Origin: Chrysopilus asiliformis
Taxonomy: Eukaryota > Arthropoda > Insecta > Diptera > Rhagionidae
DNA length: 64,000 nucleotides
Assembly: GCA_964034945.1 (NCBI GenBank)
Contig: OZ035961.1
Location: 6,678,001 to 6,742,000, forward strand
Direction of reading: 5' to 3'
Shown: in pieces, positions 21,410-32,629 of the stretch
Layout of the letters: each line of letters begins with the position of its first letter
How positions within the stretch are numbered: position 1 is the stretch's first letter
Program-made: the position numbers and the translations under genes
The notes under the pieces: model-generated
Seen by the model: the letters and a program-made list of their open reading frames with translations, nothing else
Told to the model about the DNA's origin: nothing
Databases searched by the model: none

Positions 21410-24400
21410 ATGATTTGTGCAAATCTTGTAGCGAAACGTTTTAACCTAAGCGATATGAAGAGATCAGCTGTAAGCAAGAGACGGGTTATGGAGTCTCCGG
21501 GGGAGACTTCTTCTTCCACTACCTCTGCTTTGAGTGATTTAACTCGTATAATAGGCGAATTGGCAAGGAATGTGTCCGGAACTCGAGGAACTTACAGAGT
21601 TGGGGCGGAGGCTATTCCAGAATTCTGTCCAGACGGTACAGAAGACATGCAAAGATGGATACGGCGGGTGGACGAACTACGCGAATTGCATTCATGGGAC
21701 GAAGTGGCAACAATACATTTTGCGACAAGCCGACTCCGTGGATATGCGCAAACGTGGTATAACAGTTTGCCATCCGTAAATTTTCCATGGCCCGAATGGA
21801 AAAACAAACTTTTACGAGCCTTTCCGGTCGAGAGTGATTACGCCAGTAAGCTGAAGGAAATGATAAACCGAACAAGGGACCCCGGGGAAACATTATTGAA
21901 ATATTACTACGAAAAACTGTCACTATTAAACGGCTGTGAAATTTTCGGAAGAAAGGCAGTCTCTTGCCTGATTGCAGGAATTCCCGATAGAAATATCCAG
22001 GCAGCGGCAAAGGTTGGGGATTACAGTGATCCCGATGAACTGTTGAAGTTCTTAAAAACATTCAACGATGCAGGAGATAACACCATAACTTCGAAGAAGC
22101 CACGATTTGTTTCAACAAGCCAGGTGAAATTCGTAAAACACAACAACGACAACCGTAAGCAACCGATGGATAGACCCCGTAAATGTTATGATTGTGGAAG
22201 TCGCGATCATTTGATGTCAACTTGTCCACGACGACGACAGCGACCAATTAATAACAGCGGAGGACGCCCATTTGGCGGTACGGGTGATCGCAACAGAAGT
22301 GCTCCGGCGGGGCAGGTTTTGGCGACAGGAGAGACCAAAAACCAAGGTAGGAAATATTTTAAAGATGTAATTTTGAATGGGATGGAAATGCGAGGCTTTG
22401 TTGATTTGGGATCTAGTTGTAACACGATTAGACATGAAAGTTCACGTAAACTTGACTGCGCTATCAACGATAAAAATAGTAGGGTACACGGTTTCGGGGG
22501 CGGAAGTTTTAAATCATTAGGCGAAATAAAGGGTATAAGCTGTCGAGTTGATCAGGCTATGGCTATCACAGATTTTATTATTGTTCCCGATCACATACAA
22601 GAAATTGATGTCATAATAGGGCAACCTTTTACTGAACAAAATCACATAAAAATCTTCAAAGATATTGAAACTTTACGTATATTTGAAAAATACAATGACG
22701 AATTGCCTAAGTTTGTTTCGGATTTACCATCCACAAAAATTCCGCTATGGTTAAAGGAAGCTACGGTTATTCCCGCTAAAAACGCAGTAAATGTTATTTG
22801 TCGAGCAGAATGTCATGGTGATCTTTATATCGATGCTAGCCTTCGAACGGGGAAAAATTTTGTATATGGTTTGCCTAGGTGTATGGTACGGGTGACCGAG
22901 AATGGAGACTGTGTACTGCCAATAATTAATCCAACAAGCGACGACGTAAAAATTGATTCAAAATATCCTATTGCAAGAGGGAAGGTATGTCACCAACAAT
23001 TAGGAGAAACTAGCACTTCAAAAATAGCTATTAACGCTCAAGCCCAGAATGCTTTCAATTTTAGGATTGGATCGCATTTAACAGTAAATGAACACTCAAA
23101 ACTGGTAGCATTTCTAACCGAGTATTCACAAAATTTCTCAACCACTATGAAAGATATCGGCTGTGCGACTTCCTGTAAATTAAATATTGACTTAACTGAC
23201 GACGTACCCTTTTCCTACCGACCATACAGGATGAGTGTAGAGCAAAGAAGAAAGGTCAAGAGTGTAGTGGGAGATCTTTTAGACGCTGACATAATTAGAG
23301 AATCTGAGTCACCATTTGCTTCCCCGGTACTATTAGTGAAAAAGAAGGATGGTACTGAACGCCTATGTGTAGACTATAGAAAATTAAATACTAAAATAAA
23401 ACTGAATCGATTCCCACTTCCCAGAATCGACGATCAGCTGGACCAACTGCAGGGTTATAAGTATTTCACCACTTTAGATATGGCGCATGGTTATTACCAG
23501 GTACCAGTGGAGGAGGCCTCAAAACCTAAGACTGCTTTCATAACAAACGACGGTCAGTTTGAATTTAATAGAATGCCTTTTGGTATTTCATTGGGACCGA
23601 GCGTGTTTCAGCGGATGATGAACAAGATTTTGGGACCACTTCGTGAAACAATAGCATTTGTATTTCTCGATGATATTGTGATACCGTCAAAGGATTTTGA
23701 GGATGGGCTACAGAGGCTCCAAAAAGTTTTCAAGGTGTTTCAACAGAATAATTTAACCCTTAACCCTAAGAAATGCTCATTTTTCGAAAAACAAATTTTC
23801 TACTTGGGATTCGAGGTTTCCGCTGATGGCATTAAACCAGGCCGCGACAAAATAAAAAGTGTCTCAGAGTTCCCTGCACCCAAAAATGTTCACCAGATAC
23901 GTCAATTTACGGGATTAACCGGATACTTTCGACAATTTGTCAGTGGTTATGCAACAATAATAAAGCCATTAACAGCGTTGACTAAAAAAACTGCTAAATG
24001 GGAATGGGGATACGAACAGCAAAAATCTTTTGATCAATTGAAGGAAATTTTAGTACAACGACCACTTTTATGTTTATATAATCCAACGTATGAAACAGAA
24101 GTCCACACGGATGCAAGTAAACTAGGACTAGCAGGAATCTTAATGCAGAAACAGGAAAATGGGAAACTGCAACCGGTCGCGTATTATAGTAGACAGACTT
24201 CCGATTCTGAACAAAAGTTCCACTCTTATGAGCTGGAATGTCTCGCAATAGTAGAATCACTTAGAAAATTTAGAACATATTTGCTAGGCTTGCAATTTGT
24301 CGTAGTTACCGATTGCAATGCAATCAAGGCTTCGGCCACAAAAAAAGATCTTATTCCCCGTATAGCAAGATGGTGGTTAGTCTTGCAAGAATTTACTTTT

Positions 24401-25816
24401 AAAGTGCAACATCGACCAGGTGATAAAATGCGGCATGTAGATGCACTCAGTCGCAATCCTGTAAGTGATATGCAAGCTCCTGAAGATATCGAGGATAGTC
24501 CTCTTTACTTACTCACGATCGAAAACACCGACTGGATACTGGCGGGGCAATTAGAGGATAAAAAGGTTAGGGAGATTTGTGAGATCTTGGACGCTAAACC
24601 CACAAATGATTCCGAACGATCAATTCATAAAGCGTATACCAAAGAAAATGGACGGCTGTACAGAACTTCAGACAAAGGTAAACAGTGGGTTGTACCAAAG
24701 CAGCTGCGTAATCAAATTGTTCGTTCATGCCATGACGAATTTGGGCATTTTGGTATAGAGAAAACCTTATCTAAGGTCAGCGAAACATACTGGTTCCCTG
24801 ACATGCGACGTTACATAATTAATTACATAAAGAGTTGCATACCATGTATGTATCACAAGACCCCAAAAGGCAAACCACCCGGATTCCTTCATCCTGTGCC
24901 AAAGATAATCGTACCATTCCACACTTTGCACATGGATCATTTAGGCCCTTTCAAACGGAGTTCTAATGGCAAGCAATATGTGATTGCAGCCATAGAGTCA
25001 TTCACTAAATTCGCCATGTTAAAATCAGCAAAAGACACAAAAACTCAACCAGTTTTAAAATTCCTGGACGAGATCATCGAATACTTTGGAGTGCCAAACC
25101 GTATAATTACAGACAGAGGAACTAGTTACACCTCGTACTCATTCAAAAAGTATTGTGAACTGAAAGGAATAAATCACGTTTTAAATGCCGTCGCGACACC
25201 AAGAGCAAACGGACAAGTAGAACGTTTGAATTCCACCATTTTATCCAGTTTAGCTACAAGCACTGCGATTGATGTTCAGTGGGACCGCAAAATACCGCAG
25301 ATACAGTTCGCCATTAATAATGTAGTGCACTCTGTCACACAAAAAACACCTAGCGAATTACTCTTTGGATTCCGACCAAGAGCACCAGCTGATGCCCAAT
25401 TAACCGTCGAAATTCAGGAGGATAGACCGATTTTGGATGACGTCGAAAGGACCCGCATAGAAACATTGGATCGTATTACTGAAAATCAACGCCGACAAAA
25501 AGAAAGGTATGACAAAGGAAGGTCCACTCCGAAGCTGTTTAAGGAGGGAGACTTGGTTCTCATCCGACGAAGCCAAGTTTCAGAAGGCCAAAGCAAGAAA
25601 TTGAATCCTCATTATAAGGGCCCTTTCCAAATTGACAAAGTTTTACCGAATGATCGTTACGCTGTCGTGGAGCTCACGGGATCAATGAGGAAGAAAAGGG
25701 GCGGATTCCAAAGTGTTGAGGCCATAGATCATCTGAAGCCTTTTACTCTTAGGAACGATGATGAAAGCGACGTGGATAGAAGTGAAACGGAGGAAGAGGA
25801 ACCAACCAACCGTTAA
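21410..25816 (+). CDS. Gypsy Gag-Pol polyprotein, 1468 aa, single frame
   Basis: Gag and Pol are fused without frameshift. Gag-like region about 60-230, then one CCHC zinc knuckle at 259-272 (CYDCGSRDHLMSTC). Aspartic protease: DLGS at 332-335 and VIIGQPF at 401-407. Reverse transcriptase about 600-800: D690 in LDMAHGYYQ and catalytic FLDD at 752-755. RNase H: D901, E943, D968 and a final DALSRN with D1011. Integrase: H1108, H1113, C1143, C1146 zinc-binding set, then D1176, D1235, E1271 with 35 residues between the last two, and a GPY/F-type module near 1402-1410 (YKGPF). All catalytic residues are present, so it is probably functional. Translation probably starts at 21410, with internal ATGs at 21455 and 21485 as alternatives. 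DLGS instead of DTG/DSG is a variant. The lineage is probably mag-like or another env-less metazoan clade, not resolved. Confidence 0.96.
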   Translation: MICANLVAKRFNLSDMKRSAVSKRRVMESPGETSSSTTSALSDLTRIIGELARNVSGTRGTYRVGAEAIPEFCPDGTEDMQRWIRRVDELRELHSWDEVATIHFATSRLRGYAQTWYNSLPSVNFPWPEWKNKLLRAFPVESDYASKLKEMINRTRDPGETLLKYYYEKLSLLNGCEIFGRKAVSCLIAGIPDRNIQAAAKVGDYSDPDELLKFLKTFNDAGDNTITSKKPRFVSTSQVKFVKHNNDNRKQPMDRPRKCYDCGSRDHLMSTCPRRRQRPINNSGGRPFGGTGDRNRSAPAGQVLATGETKNQGRKYFKDVILNGMEMRGFVDLGSSCNTIRHESSRKLDCAINDKNSRVHGFGGGSFKSLGEIKGISCRVDQAMAITDFIIVPDHIQEIDVIIGQPFTEQNHIKIFKDIETLRIFEKYNDELPKFVSDLPSTKIPLWLKEATVIPAKNAVNVICRAECHGDLYIDASLRTGKNFVYGLPRCMVRVTENGDCVLPIINPTSDDVKIDSKYPIARGKVCHQQLGETSTSKIAINAQAQNAFNFRIGSHLTVNEHSKLVAFLTEYSQNFSTTMKDIGCATSCKLNIDLTDDVPFSYRPYRMSVEQRRKVKSVVGDLLDADIIRESESPFASPVLLVKKKDGTERLCVDYRKLNTKIKLNRFPLPRIDDQLDQLQGYKYFTTLDMAHGYYQVPVEEASKPKTAFITNDGQFEFNRMPFGISLGPSVFQRMMNKILGPLRETIAFVFLDDIVIPSKDFEDGLQRLQKVFKVFQQNNLTLNPKKCSFFEKQIFYLGFEVSADGIKPGRDKIKSVSEFPAPKNVHQIRQFTGLTGYFRQFVSGYATIIKPLTALTKKTAKWEWGYEQQKSFDQLKEILVQRPLLCLYNPTYETEVHTDASKLGLAGILMQKQENGKLQPVAYYSRQTSDSEQKFHSYELECLAIVESLRKFRTYLLGLQFVVVTDCNAIKASATKKDLIPRIARWWLVLQEFTFKVQHRPGDKMRHVDALSRNPVSDMQAPEDIEDSPLYLLTIENTDWILAGQLEDKKVREICEILDAKPTNDSERSIHKAYTKENGRLYRTSDKGKQWVVPKQLRNQIVRSCHDEFGHFGIEKTLSKVSETYWFPDMRRYIINYIKSCIPCMYHKTPKGKPPGFLHPVPKIIVPFHTLHMDHLGPFKRSSNGKQYVIAAIESFTKFAMLKSAKDTKTQPVLKFLDEIIEYFGVPNRIITDRGTSYTSYSFKKYCELKGINHVLNAVATPRANGQVERLNSTILSSLATSTAIDVQWDRKIPQIQFAINNVVHSVTQKTPSELLFGFRPRAPADAQLTVEIQEDRPILDDVERTRIETLDRITENQRRQKERYDKGRSTPKLFKEGDLVLIRRSQVSEGQSKKLNPHYKGPFQIDKVLPNDRYAVVELTGSMRKKRGGFQSVEAIDHLKPFTLRNDDESDVDRSETEEEEPTNR

Positions 25817-25834
25817 TCGAGGACGATTACAATT

Positions 25835-25847
25835 CAGGAGGGCCGAA
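25835..25847 (+). other. Candidate polypurine tract of gypsy element
   Basis: CAGGAGGGCCGAA immediately precedes the 3' LTR TGTTAGG. The purine run is short and interrupted by CC, so this is placed mainly by position. Confidence 0.5.
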
Positions 25848-26462
25848 TGTTAGGAAAAAAAGGTGAGCAATTAAATATTTTGGTAACACTTTAAGATTAC
25901 CCACAAAAGCTAAAGTCGCTACTGGTAATACTGGCGGACCAGAGTAAAATAAATACCCATGAACGGCTTAACAGTAGTCTGACAACTCGGATCGGTAAGT
26001 GACAGATGGTTCGGATGTGTAGTGGTGACACGGACCTGAAGCGGTACTCGATTGTAAACAGGTAAGTGGGTGTTTTGTGTTGTTTTTCTTGTATAAAAGG
26101 GACGGACTGGCCCTCGTGTTTGTCACGGCAGAGTTTGGTGTGTTCCAAAACGATCAAGTGTAAGTCACTGATCGGTCTGCAATAAAAGGGCGATCTCTGT
26201 GTGTGTCACAGAGAGACGGTAGCGCTGGGTAATTTGGTTGAATGTAGTTGTATACGCATGCACTCGCTTACTGAGTTGTACTCAAGTGTGTTTTCTTTTA
26301 CAGGAGCCGTGATGAGAGATGTACCCGCTAACACTAACACAAAGCCGGCAAACAAGTTCTAGCCATTCAGTACATTTTCCTCCTGACGTGTCGTCCATTG
26401 AATATTGAATAAAAATCATAGTAAATTGAATTAGTTGGTTTTGATTTTACACGTTCGTAACA
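25848..26462 (+). repeat. 3' LTR of gypsy element
   Basis: A 615-bp repeat of 20712-21326 with no difference noticed. TATAAAAG at 26092-26099 and AATAAA at 26181-26186. Followed by TGTG, the right target duplication. Confidence 0.95.
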
Positions 26463-28554
26463 TGTGACTTTTAAAATTTAAAGTTATAATGATTTTGTTG
26501 TATAACTAAATTACATAAGATTATATTTAGAATGTTATTCAATAAAACAAAAACCAAAAAGCTTCAGTTGAACGAATATGCGATTTTTTAAAAATTAAAA
26601 CGGATTTTGTCTGTTCCAGTGAAAAGAATTGAATGTTTTAATTGGTATGTCGTCCTGAATCAGTGTACAAAATTCAGTAATATTTATTGTGAAATTAAAT
26701 CTTATTGAACTGAATTTAATTGGACTAAATAATTAATCTGGCTGTCATGGCGAGCAAAAAAAGTGAAGATTGAAACAATTACACAATCGTTAAAAATTTA
26801 AAAATTTTTATTTTATTTTATTTATTTTACACCATAAAAAGGCAGATTACCTTGTGAGGTTAAAAATTACAAATTATACAAATTTCTGATGATATAAATT
26901 TTTTCTATACGTTGGGCCTCTAGTTTTTCAATATTGTACAATTTGCTAGTCATACCTAAAACTATGACTAGCATAACCATAGCATAACTATAACTAGCAT
27001 TGCTAGTATAACCTGAAACGTTTTCGCAACGTCCTGAAATTAGAATAGAAGACTTTCACAGCAACTCTTCTATTATCTTTTAGTTCTAATTAAATGTCTT
27101 CAATTTTAAGTATGGCTAAAGTTTACTTGTGACTACATAACAATATTAATTAAAGTTACATAATAATTTCCTTAGTTTTTATTACGAACATTGAAATAGA
27201 TGCGAACAGATTCCTATATGGTTCAATAGAAAAATTATATAACCGGGAAATTAAAATTCTCGTAAGCAATTTCGTAATCATTTATGTAACATGTTTATAT
27301 AATTTCAAACATTAAATCAATAATCTGATAAAAAGTATTTATAAAAACCCCTCTAGTTTGACAAGACTTCATTTGCAGTGTTACACGCGCTTTATCATGT
27401 TAAAAACTTTATCAATTCACCTAATTGGCCAAAAATAACTTTAAAAAAAACATTTTGCTCCATCCTAAGAAATTTCATATTATGTAGATATTGATACAAA
27501 AAATTTGAAATAATTGATTGCTTTGATAATTTAAATCCAGAATGATCCTTTAAAATACCTTCCTCAATTTATCGAAAATAACGTTATAACCACTCCATTT
27601 AGAGCCCTTAGCCTTATGATTTAAGTTCCTTTTTTATGATTTATTACCATCTCAAGCAAAATATATAAGAATGAAATGAAATTTAGAAAAGAGAAAAAAA
27701 AACGTTACTAAAATAGGCCAATATCCCGGTTTCCCTACATTGGTATTAAACATTTCACTTATATATACATATAAATTATAAGACTTCATCTATATATTTA
27801 GCTGTAATTCTACGAATATCTATGGTTATATTTACGTTTTTAGGCATTTTTTAAATTTATCTTTGCGTAATGTTTTAGCCATTCATCTTATGCTGATTCA
27901 GCACGTTTAATCTTTTGCCCAGTGAATCCCGCCGACGAGTGTATATCTAAGAGGCTCTTTTCTAACAGAGATTAACTAAGATCAAATTTAGATAAAATTC
28001 TGCCAACCAGAGGGATGATTTTGTTGGTACTGGTACTGTTTTTGTTGTTGTTGCTGCTCTGCGTTAACGCCTCCGTGTTGCTGTTATAATTTTTATTATT
28101 ATTTTCTCAAAAATTGAAGCAGTTTTACTTTAGCCGACCTTATTTACATAGCACACACCAACGCTTCGTTGGGGAATAAATTAGAATAGGGTGAAATCAA
28201 GTGCCTACAGGTGTATATTAAATAGTTAAGCATAAAATTGTTTTTATTGATTGACTGCAAAAATATCATTTTCAACAGTCTTCCCTTTTCCAAGATTTTC
28301 TGGGTAATTAGACAAATGACAGCGTCGTTTTTTTACTACAATAAGAAAAATGCTGAAAAGTGATTTTTAATCTGATTCAAATTATCAATCAATAAGATTT
28401 TTTTTTCAAGCATTTCGGTGTTCTTTAAATTTTTAAAGAATTTTTTAGTCGGTGGTTTTTAAAAATTTTTCATTTCTTTTTTTTTTTTTTTTTTTTACGT
28501 TATTTTAGTGGTTTTCAATTTTTGCACTGTTTTTATTAGGTGGTTTAGAATACG
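26463..28554 (+). other. Intron 1: AT-rich DNA, no feature
   Basis: Long A/T-rich stretch without recognisable genes or repeats apart from short ACTAGCATAAC duplications near 26955-27010 and a TGTTGTTGTTGCTGCT stretch near 28040. Confidence 0.45.
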
Positions 28555-28895
28555 GGGATGATTAATTTTATGCACTGAAGTATTCCGATCACTAGTTCCA
28601 ACCAAATGGCAAAGGCCGGATCGAATTCGGTTTAGTGGATTAACAGATACAAGTAGATGGGATGTAAGGTTAGGGGGATGAGTTAATTCTTGTACACTGA
28701 AACATTCCGTTTTATTTCCAACAAAATGGCAAAAACGATATCGAATTCGGTTCAGTGGATCAAGGAGAGGGCATTTAAAGTTAAGGGGATGGTTGAATAC
28801 TAAAACATTCCTTTTTATTTCCATCCGAATGACGAAAACAGGACCGAAATCGGTTGAGTGGATCAAAAGATATTAGGGCAGGAAAAACAAACACA
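28555..28895 (+). repeat. Three imperfect tandem units of about 115 bp
   Basis: Units start near 28571, 28693 and 28797. Each has ACTGAA/CTAAAA followed by (A/G)(C/T)ATTCC, a CCAA-or-CCGAATG(G/A)C(A/G)AAA block, and TCGAATTCGGTT(T/C)AGTGGAT or ATCGGTTGAGTGGATC. The AATCGGTTGAGTGG word is a common core of microsatellite-bearing repeats elsewhere in this window. On the minus strand the units produce the repetitive DPLNRI-like frames, which are not genes. Confidence 0.6.
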
Positions 28896-29545
28896 CAAAC
28901 TCTCATCCCAAACGCACACACCCTCTCCATTCGGCCGGCCATCAAAAATATATTTGTGGTTAAAAAAAATTGGTACACTATTGCACCATTTAAAGTTCAA
29001 AGATAATTGTTTGAAAAAAATCAGGTTGACTACAAAAAATATTGGGCCAACAATTTTTAAATCAAAAATCGAAAATATTTTTGATATGAAAAATTAAATG
29101 TTTTAAAAATTTTCTATAAAATTGGCCTTTCAAGTGAGGCGAAACTGTGCAATGTCCGACACTTATAACAATTCTGAAGGTACTAAAGTAATACAGTTAT
29201 TGTACCTTTTTTGATCCTATTACACGAGTATGTAAGTTATATGACTGCAAAATTTGGCTCTCGCAGCATTGAACCGATCACCGAGCTTTTTTTCTGAAAT
29301 GGATAAACAATTTCCCTTAAGTGAACGAAATTCTGCTATAAAGCATATACGGCCTCCTCTTCCTTTTAACCCCCTCTTCCGCTATTTCCTTGATCGCTGA
29401 AGAAATTCCTTTCCAGTTTTTACCACTAGATAAATCGTGTCTGAAATAAATTCCCTTCCACTAAATCTATCCGTTTCGTGCCCTGTAAACACTCTTTTCT
29501 TCTCGGCTGAACCTCTGCAGGGGTTTTTTGATTTCATTTTTACTA
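28896..29545 (+). other. Intron 1: no feature
   Basis: AT-rich, with one GACACTTATAACAATTCTG stretch. The 79-codon + frame at 28858-29097 overlaps the tandem repeat and is fortuitous. Confidence 0.4.
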
Positions 29546-29815
29546 ACTGAAAGGCTATATTAGCACGGCAAAGGATACAATCCCGGATTTAGTCGTGTTG
29601 TTCCAGAATCCCGGAAAATGTAATTTCTCCTCGGATTCATTTATATGTTATAACTTCTCAAACGTTAGAAAAAACTATTACTAAATATGCAAAAGATACC
29701 CTACTTCGTTACTTCGATTACGGCCGTATTTTTTTTAAACTATTTTCCACCTATGGCGTATTGCATTTATCGCTAAAGATTTGGCGTGCGGCGCATTTCT
29801 CCTTATTGCTTGTTT
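29546..29815 (+). repeat. Dispersed repeat family E, copy 1
   Basis: Contains ATCCCGGATTTAGT, TTATAACTTCTCAAACGTTAG-, AAATATGCAAAAGATACCCTACTTC and then GCGTGCGGCGCATTTCTCC. The same modules in the same order occur at 52690-53210 (TCCCGGAAT, TTATAACTTTTCGAACGCTA, AAATATACGAAAAAATACTCTACTTC, CCTGCGGCGCATTTTT), and part of them, reversed, at 60370-60515. Confidence 0.55.
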
Positions 29816-31754
29816 TTACAATTTCAGTTGCATTTATGTATGAAACTTGAAGTACACGAAAAATTGAGTTGATTTTTGATTGGGACTATCTAGCTCTTGA
29901 ATTAAATCATTGTGCGGAATTCAAATTAATAAGTGCCTCCTACTTCGCAGAAATTTGTTGTCTCGTTTCAGCTATCCTCACGCCCCCCTCATTTTACCCC
30001 GAATTGACTTAAAGTAAATATGGTCACCCTAAATGTGAGGAAGAGTTGCATCGCAAAACGATTGGGGATGCAGTTTCAAATTTTTATGAGAAGTTTAAAA
30101 CTCTCAAATGGTTTTGGATGTGAGCAATACACTTTAATTTTATAAAAGATATTTATACTCCAAGATAAACTTTTAATTAGATTGTCATTTAACAATGCCA
30201 AAATTTATCACTTTCAAAATTATGATGTTTTCCAAACAAGATATAAAATTCAATGAAAATGTAGAAAATTTCTTTAATTTTTAATCACCACTTGAAAAAG
30301 TATTTGATTTTCCTTGAAAGTTTAAATGACTTTTCGCAATTTTTATCTCTTTTATGTTGACATTTGATGGTTTTGTACAATTCTTCTTAAAAATCAATAA
30401 CGCATATAGATTTTAAGATTTTTATCCAACAGGGGTGACTATAAAAATCAAAAAATAGGTCAAACTGTTAGTGTGCAACAAATTGCTTTTTCTTTCGACA
30501 TTTTGATACGTATATAATATATATATACATATATATATTATATATATTTGCTACGACTACGTTTATTTTGAATGTATGTGGAAAACTTATACGTGTACTG
30601 ACCTCGTCAGGATTTCGTTTCATATACCCAACTGTAGATAAAAACATCCTTCCGAATGTCATTCTGTGCACATTAAATGTCTAAAAAACATCCAAAGATT
30701 ACAATATCGTTTGAGAAAGGAACTTTTTTTGGTGTATTTAACAACAATAAAAGTAGTTCAGAACGAACTAAATTTTACTTAAAAGGTAATTTCAGTGAAA
30801 TTTGATAGCCTTGTTGCGATATTATATTGTAAATAGTTATCAAATATTGTGTACACATTTTATAGAATATAGCACACAAACTCCATATATTTATTACGCA
30901 TACTAAAAACCATTAAAAAATGTCTCTATTTATAGCTGCTGTTGTTTTATATTTATGACATTTTCACTCACATATTAATCAATTTGTCCAAAGATAGGAG
31001 AAAATTCTCAGGAATAAATCATATAAAAAATACTGACATGAAATGTGGCAATTTGAAATTACGGTTCCTAATATGGATCATCAAAATTTCTGGATTTTTG
31101 TTGGACAAATTTATGTCCAACTCAATGAGCTTCAAGAAAAATTCACAAGTTTGCAAGAATGTATGAAAAAGTGTGACAACAAAAAGGTGCTTTAGATTTT
31201 TCCCTCTTATTCAAAAGAAAAATACTCCTCCCTTATATTTCAGCTACAAAGGTTTTATCTCCGCATTCTTGTATTTTCTGTTCTTTGTATTTTATGATCC
31301 TGTATCATGCAACTGAATATTGCATAAAATGTTTATCCGTAGTCCATACAGTCTCGACACATTCCCACTTAATAAGCATCGTTTGCGATAAAAACAATAT
31401 CGTCATATTTAACATGTGCAATTATTCTAATTTAAGATCATAGATATGTGGTTTATAGTTATATGTGATACTCATGAGGAATAACTTCAGTGATTTACAT
31501 TTGAAGTCAAACAGAATTTTTAATAGCCGATCCAACGAGAGAATATTCCTAGAATTAATTCAATTTTTCAGGAGACACGTTTCTTTCTTATGTGATTTAA
31601 ATGGTTAAAAAATCTTGTACAATTTAGAGGACACTTTTTATAAAATACTAGAGGTTTCACTTCTGATCGATACTTACTCGGCTTTCGGCTTCGCTCTAAA
31701 TTGACCTATCTTACTACTAAAAACTCAATGAAAATCGATTCAAAAGTCAGAATA
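29816..31754 (+). other. Intron 1: no feature except simple repeats
   Basis: AT-rich. (TA)n-type sequence at 30514-30548. The minus frame across it encodes a run of aromatic residues. Nothing else recognised. Confidence 0.45.
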
Positions 31755-31755
31755 A

Positions 31756-31842
31756 AGAAAGGTCACCGGGAATGAGGCAAGTAGAGAAAGGTCACCGGGA
31801 ACGAGACAAGCAGAGAAAGGTCACCGGGAACGAGACATGTGA
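31756..31842 (+). repeat. 29-bp tandem repeat, 3 copies
   Basis: AGAAAGGTCACCGGGAA-(C/T)GAG(A/G)CA unit starts at 31756, 31785 and 31814. The surrounding sequence (31680-32100) carries AATCGGTTGAACGGTTG, typical of the microsatellite-bearing dispersed repeats here. Confidence 0.9.
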
Positions 31843-32378
31843 ATGTGAAGAAAATCTGTTGAAGGTACAATCTATCAAAATCGCTTCAGCGATTTAGAAG
31901 ATTTAAGGGAAAGAGATTGGCGGGCAGAAGAAGTGATACTTTTTTGATGGTATATGCTTGCCTTCGATTTAAATCCTTTATCCAACACATAAAACTGCAT
32001 CCCAATCGGTTGAACGGTTGAAAAATTATCCAGAAAGAGGAAGTTCCTCTCCCTTACTACCTTTCTCACGAAAGTCCCCTTCCCTGCTATTTTCTAAACC
32101 GTCCAAACACTTTTGATGTACATTTCACCTTCAAATGTATTGCCTTTTCAAGTTAATTTCTTGTTCACTCAGATTTATCATATAATCATGGGCGCCGGAA
32201 GAAGGAGGTGGAAGTGGGGTGACATGGGGTGCACCACCCCCTTTCCGGGAGTTGGCAAAAATAATTTAAAAAAAAACTGTTGGGACAATTTGATGATGTA
32301 TTTGATCCTGTCGTTCAAAAAATTTCGCCTGCGGTGCAATTTTTATTTAATAATTACTGTATACCGGTGAGGAATCTA

Positions 32379-32627
32379 CACTCAGAAAAATGTCCAGGTC
32401 AACTTTTTGTCAGGTTAACTCTGACCTTACAGAGGTGTATGTAAGCCAGCTAGGTCAACTCGTGCAGCTCCCAATGCCCTACTTCACCTGCTGGTGGTTT
32501 AATTTCAGAATTTCTCCGACCACAGGTCAACTCAGTTTTACTTGCCCACATGCAGGCGAACGCGCGCCTGCCCGAGGCCAATTACGCCGTATGTAGGTCG
32601 TCGAGTTAGCCTCCATTTTTCTGAGTG
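32379..32627. mobile_element. MITE with CACTCAGAAAAATG TIRs, copy 2
   Basis: Inverted relative to the copy at 1543-1774. Begins CACTCAGAAAAATG and ends CATTTTTCTGAGTG with TA on each side (32377-32378 and 32628-32629). The interior repeats AGGTCAAC/GTTAACTCTGACC words at both subterminal regions. About 17 bp longer than copy 1. Its + frame is a translation of the MITE. Confidence 0.85.
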
Positions 32628-32629
32628 TA

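Larger units (their letters stand above)
20712..26462 (+). mobile_element. Full-length Ty3/gypsy LTR retrotransposon
   Basis: A 5751-bp element with two 615-bp LTRs, flanked by a 4-bp target duplication TGTG (20708-20711 and 26463-26466). Between the LTRs lie a primer-binding site, one uninterrupted gag-pol frame and a purine-rich segment before the 3' LTR. The order protease, RT, RNase H, integrase identifies Ty3/gypsy rather than copia. There is no env-like frame after pol. The LTRs look identical by eye, so the insertion is recent. It lies in intron 1 in the same orientation as the host gene, so its LTR signals could affect the host transcript. Confidence 0.97.

Noticed and set aside
28495..28978. 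Minus frames with repeated DPLNRI-type peptides
   Set aside because: They follow the imperfect tandem DNA repeat at 28555-28895, with no other protein feature.
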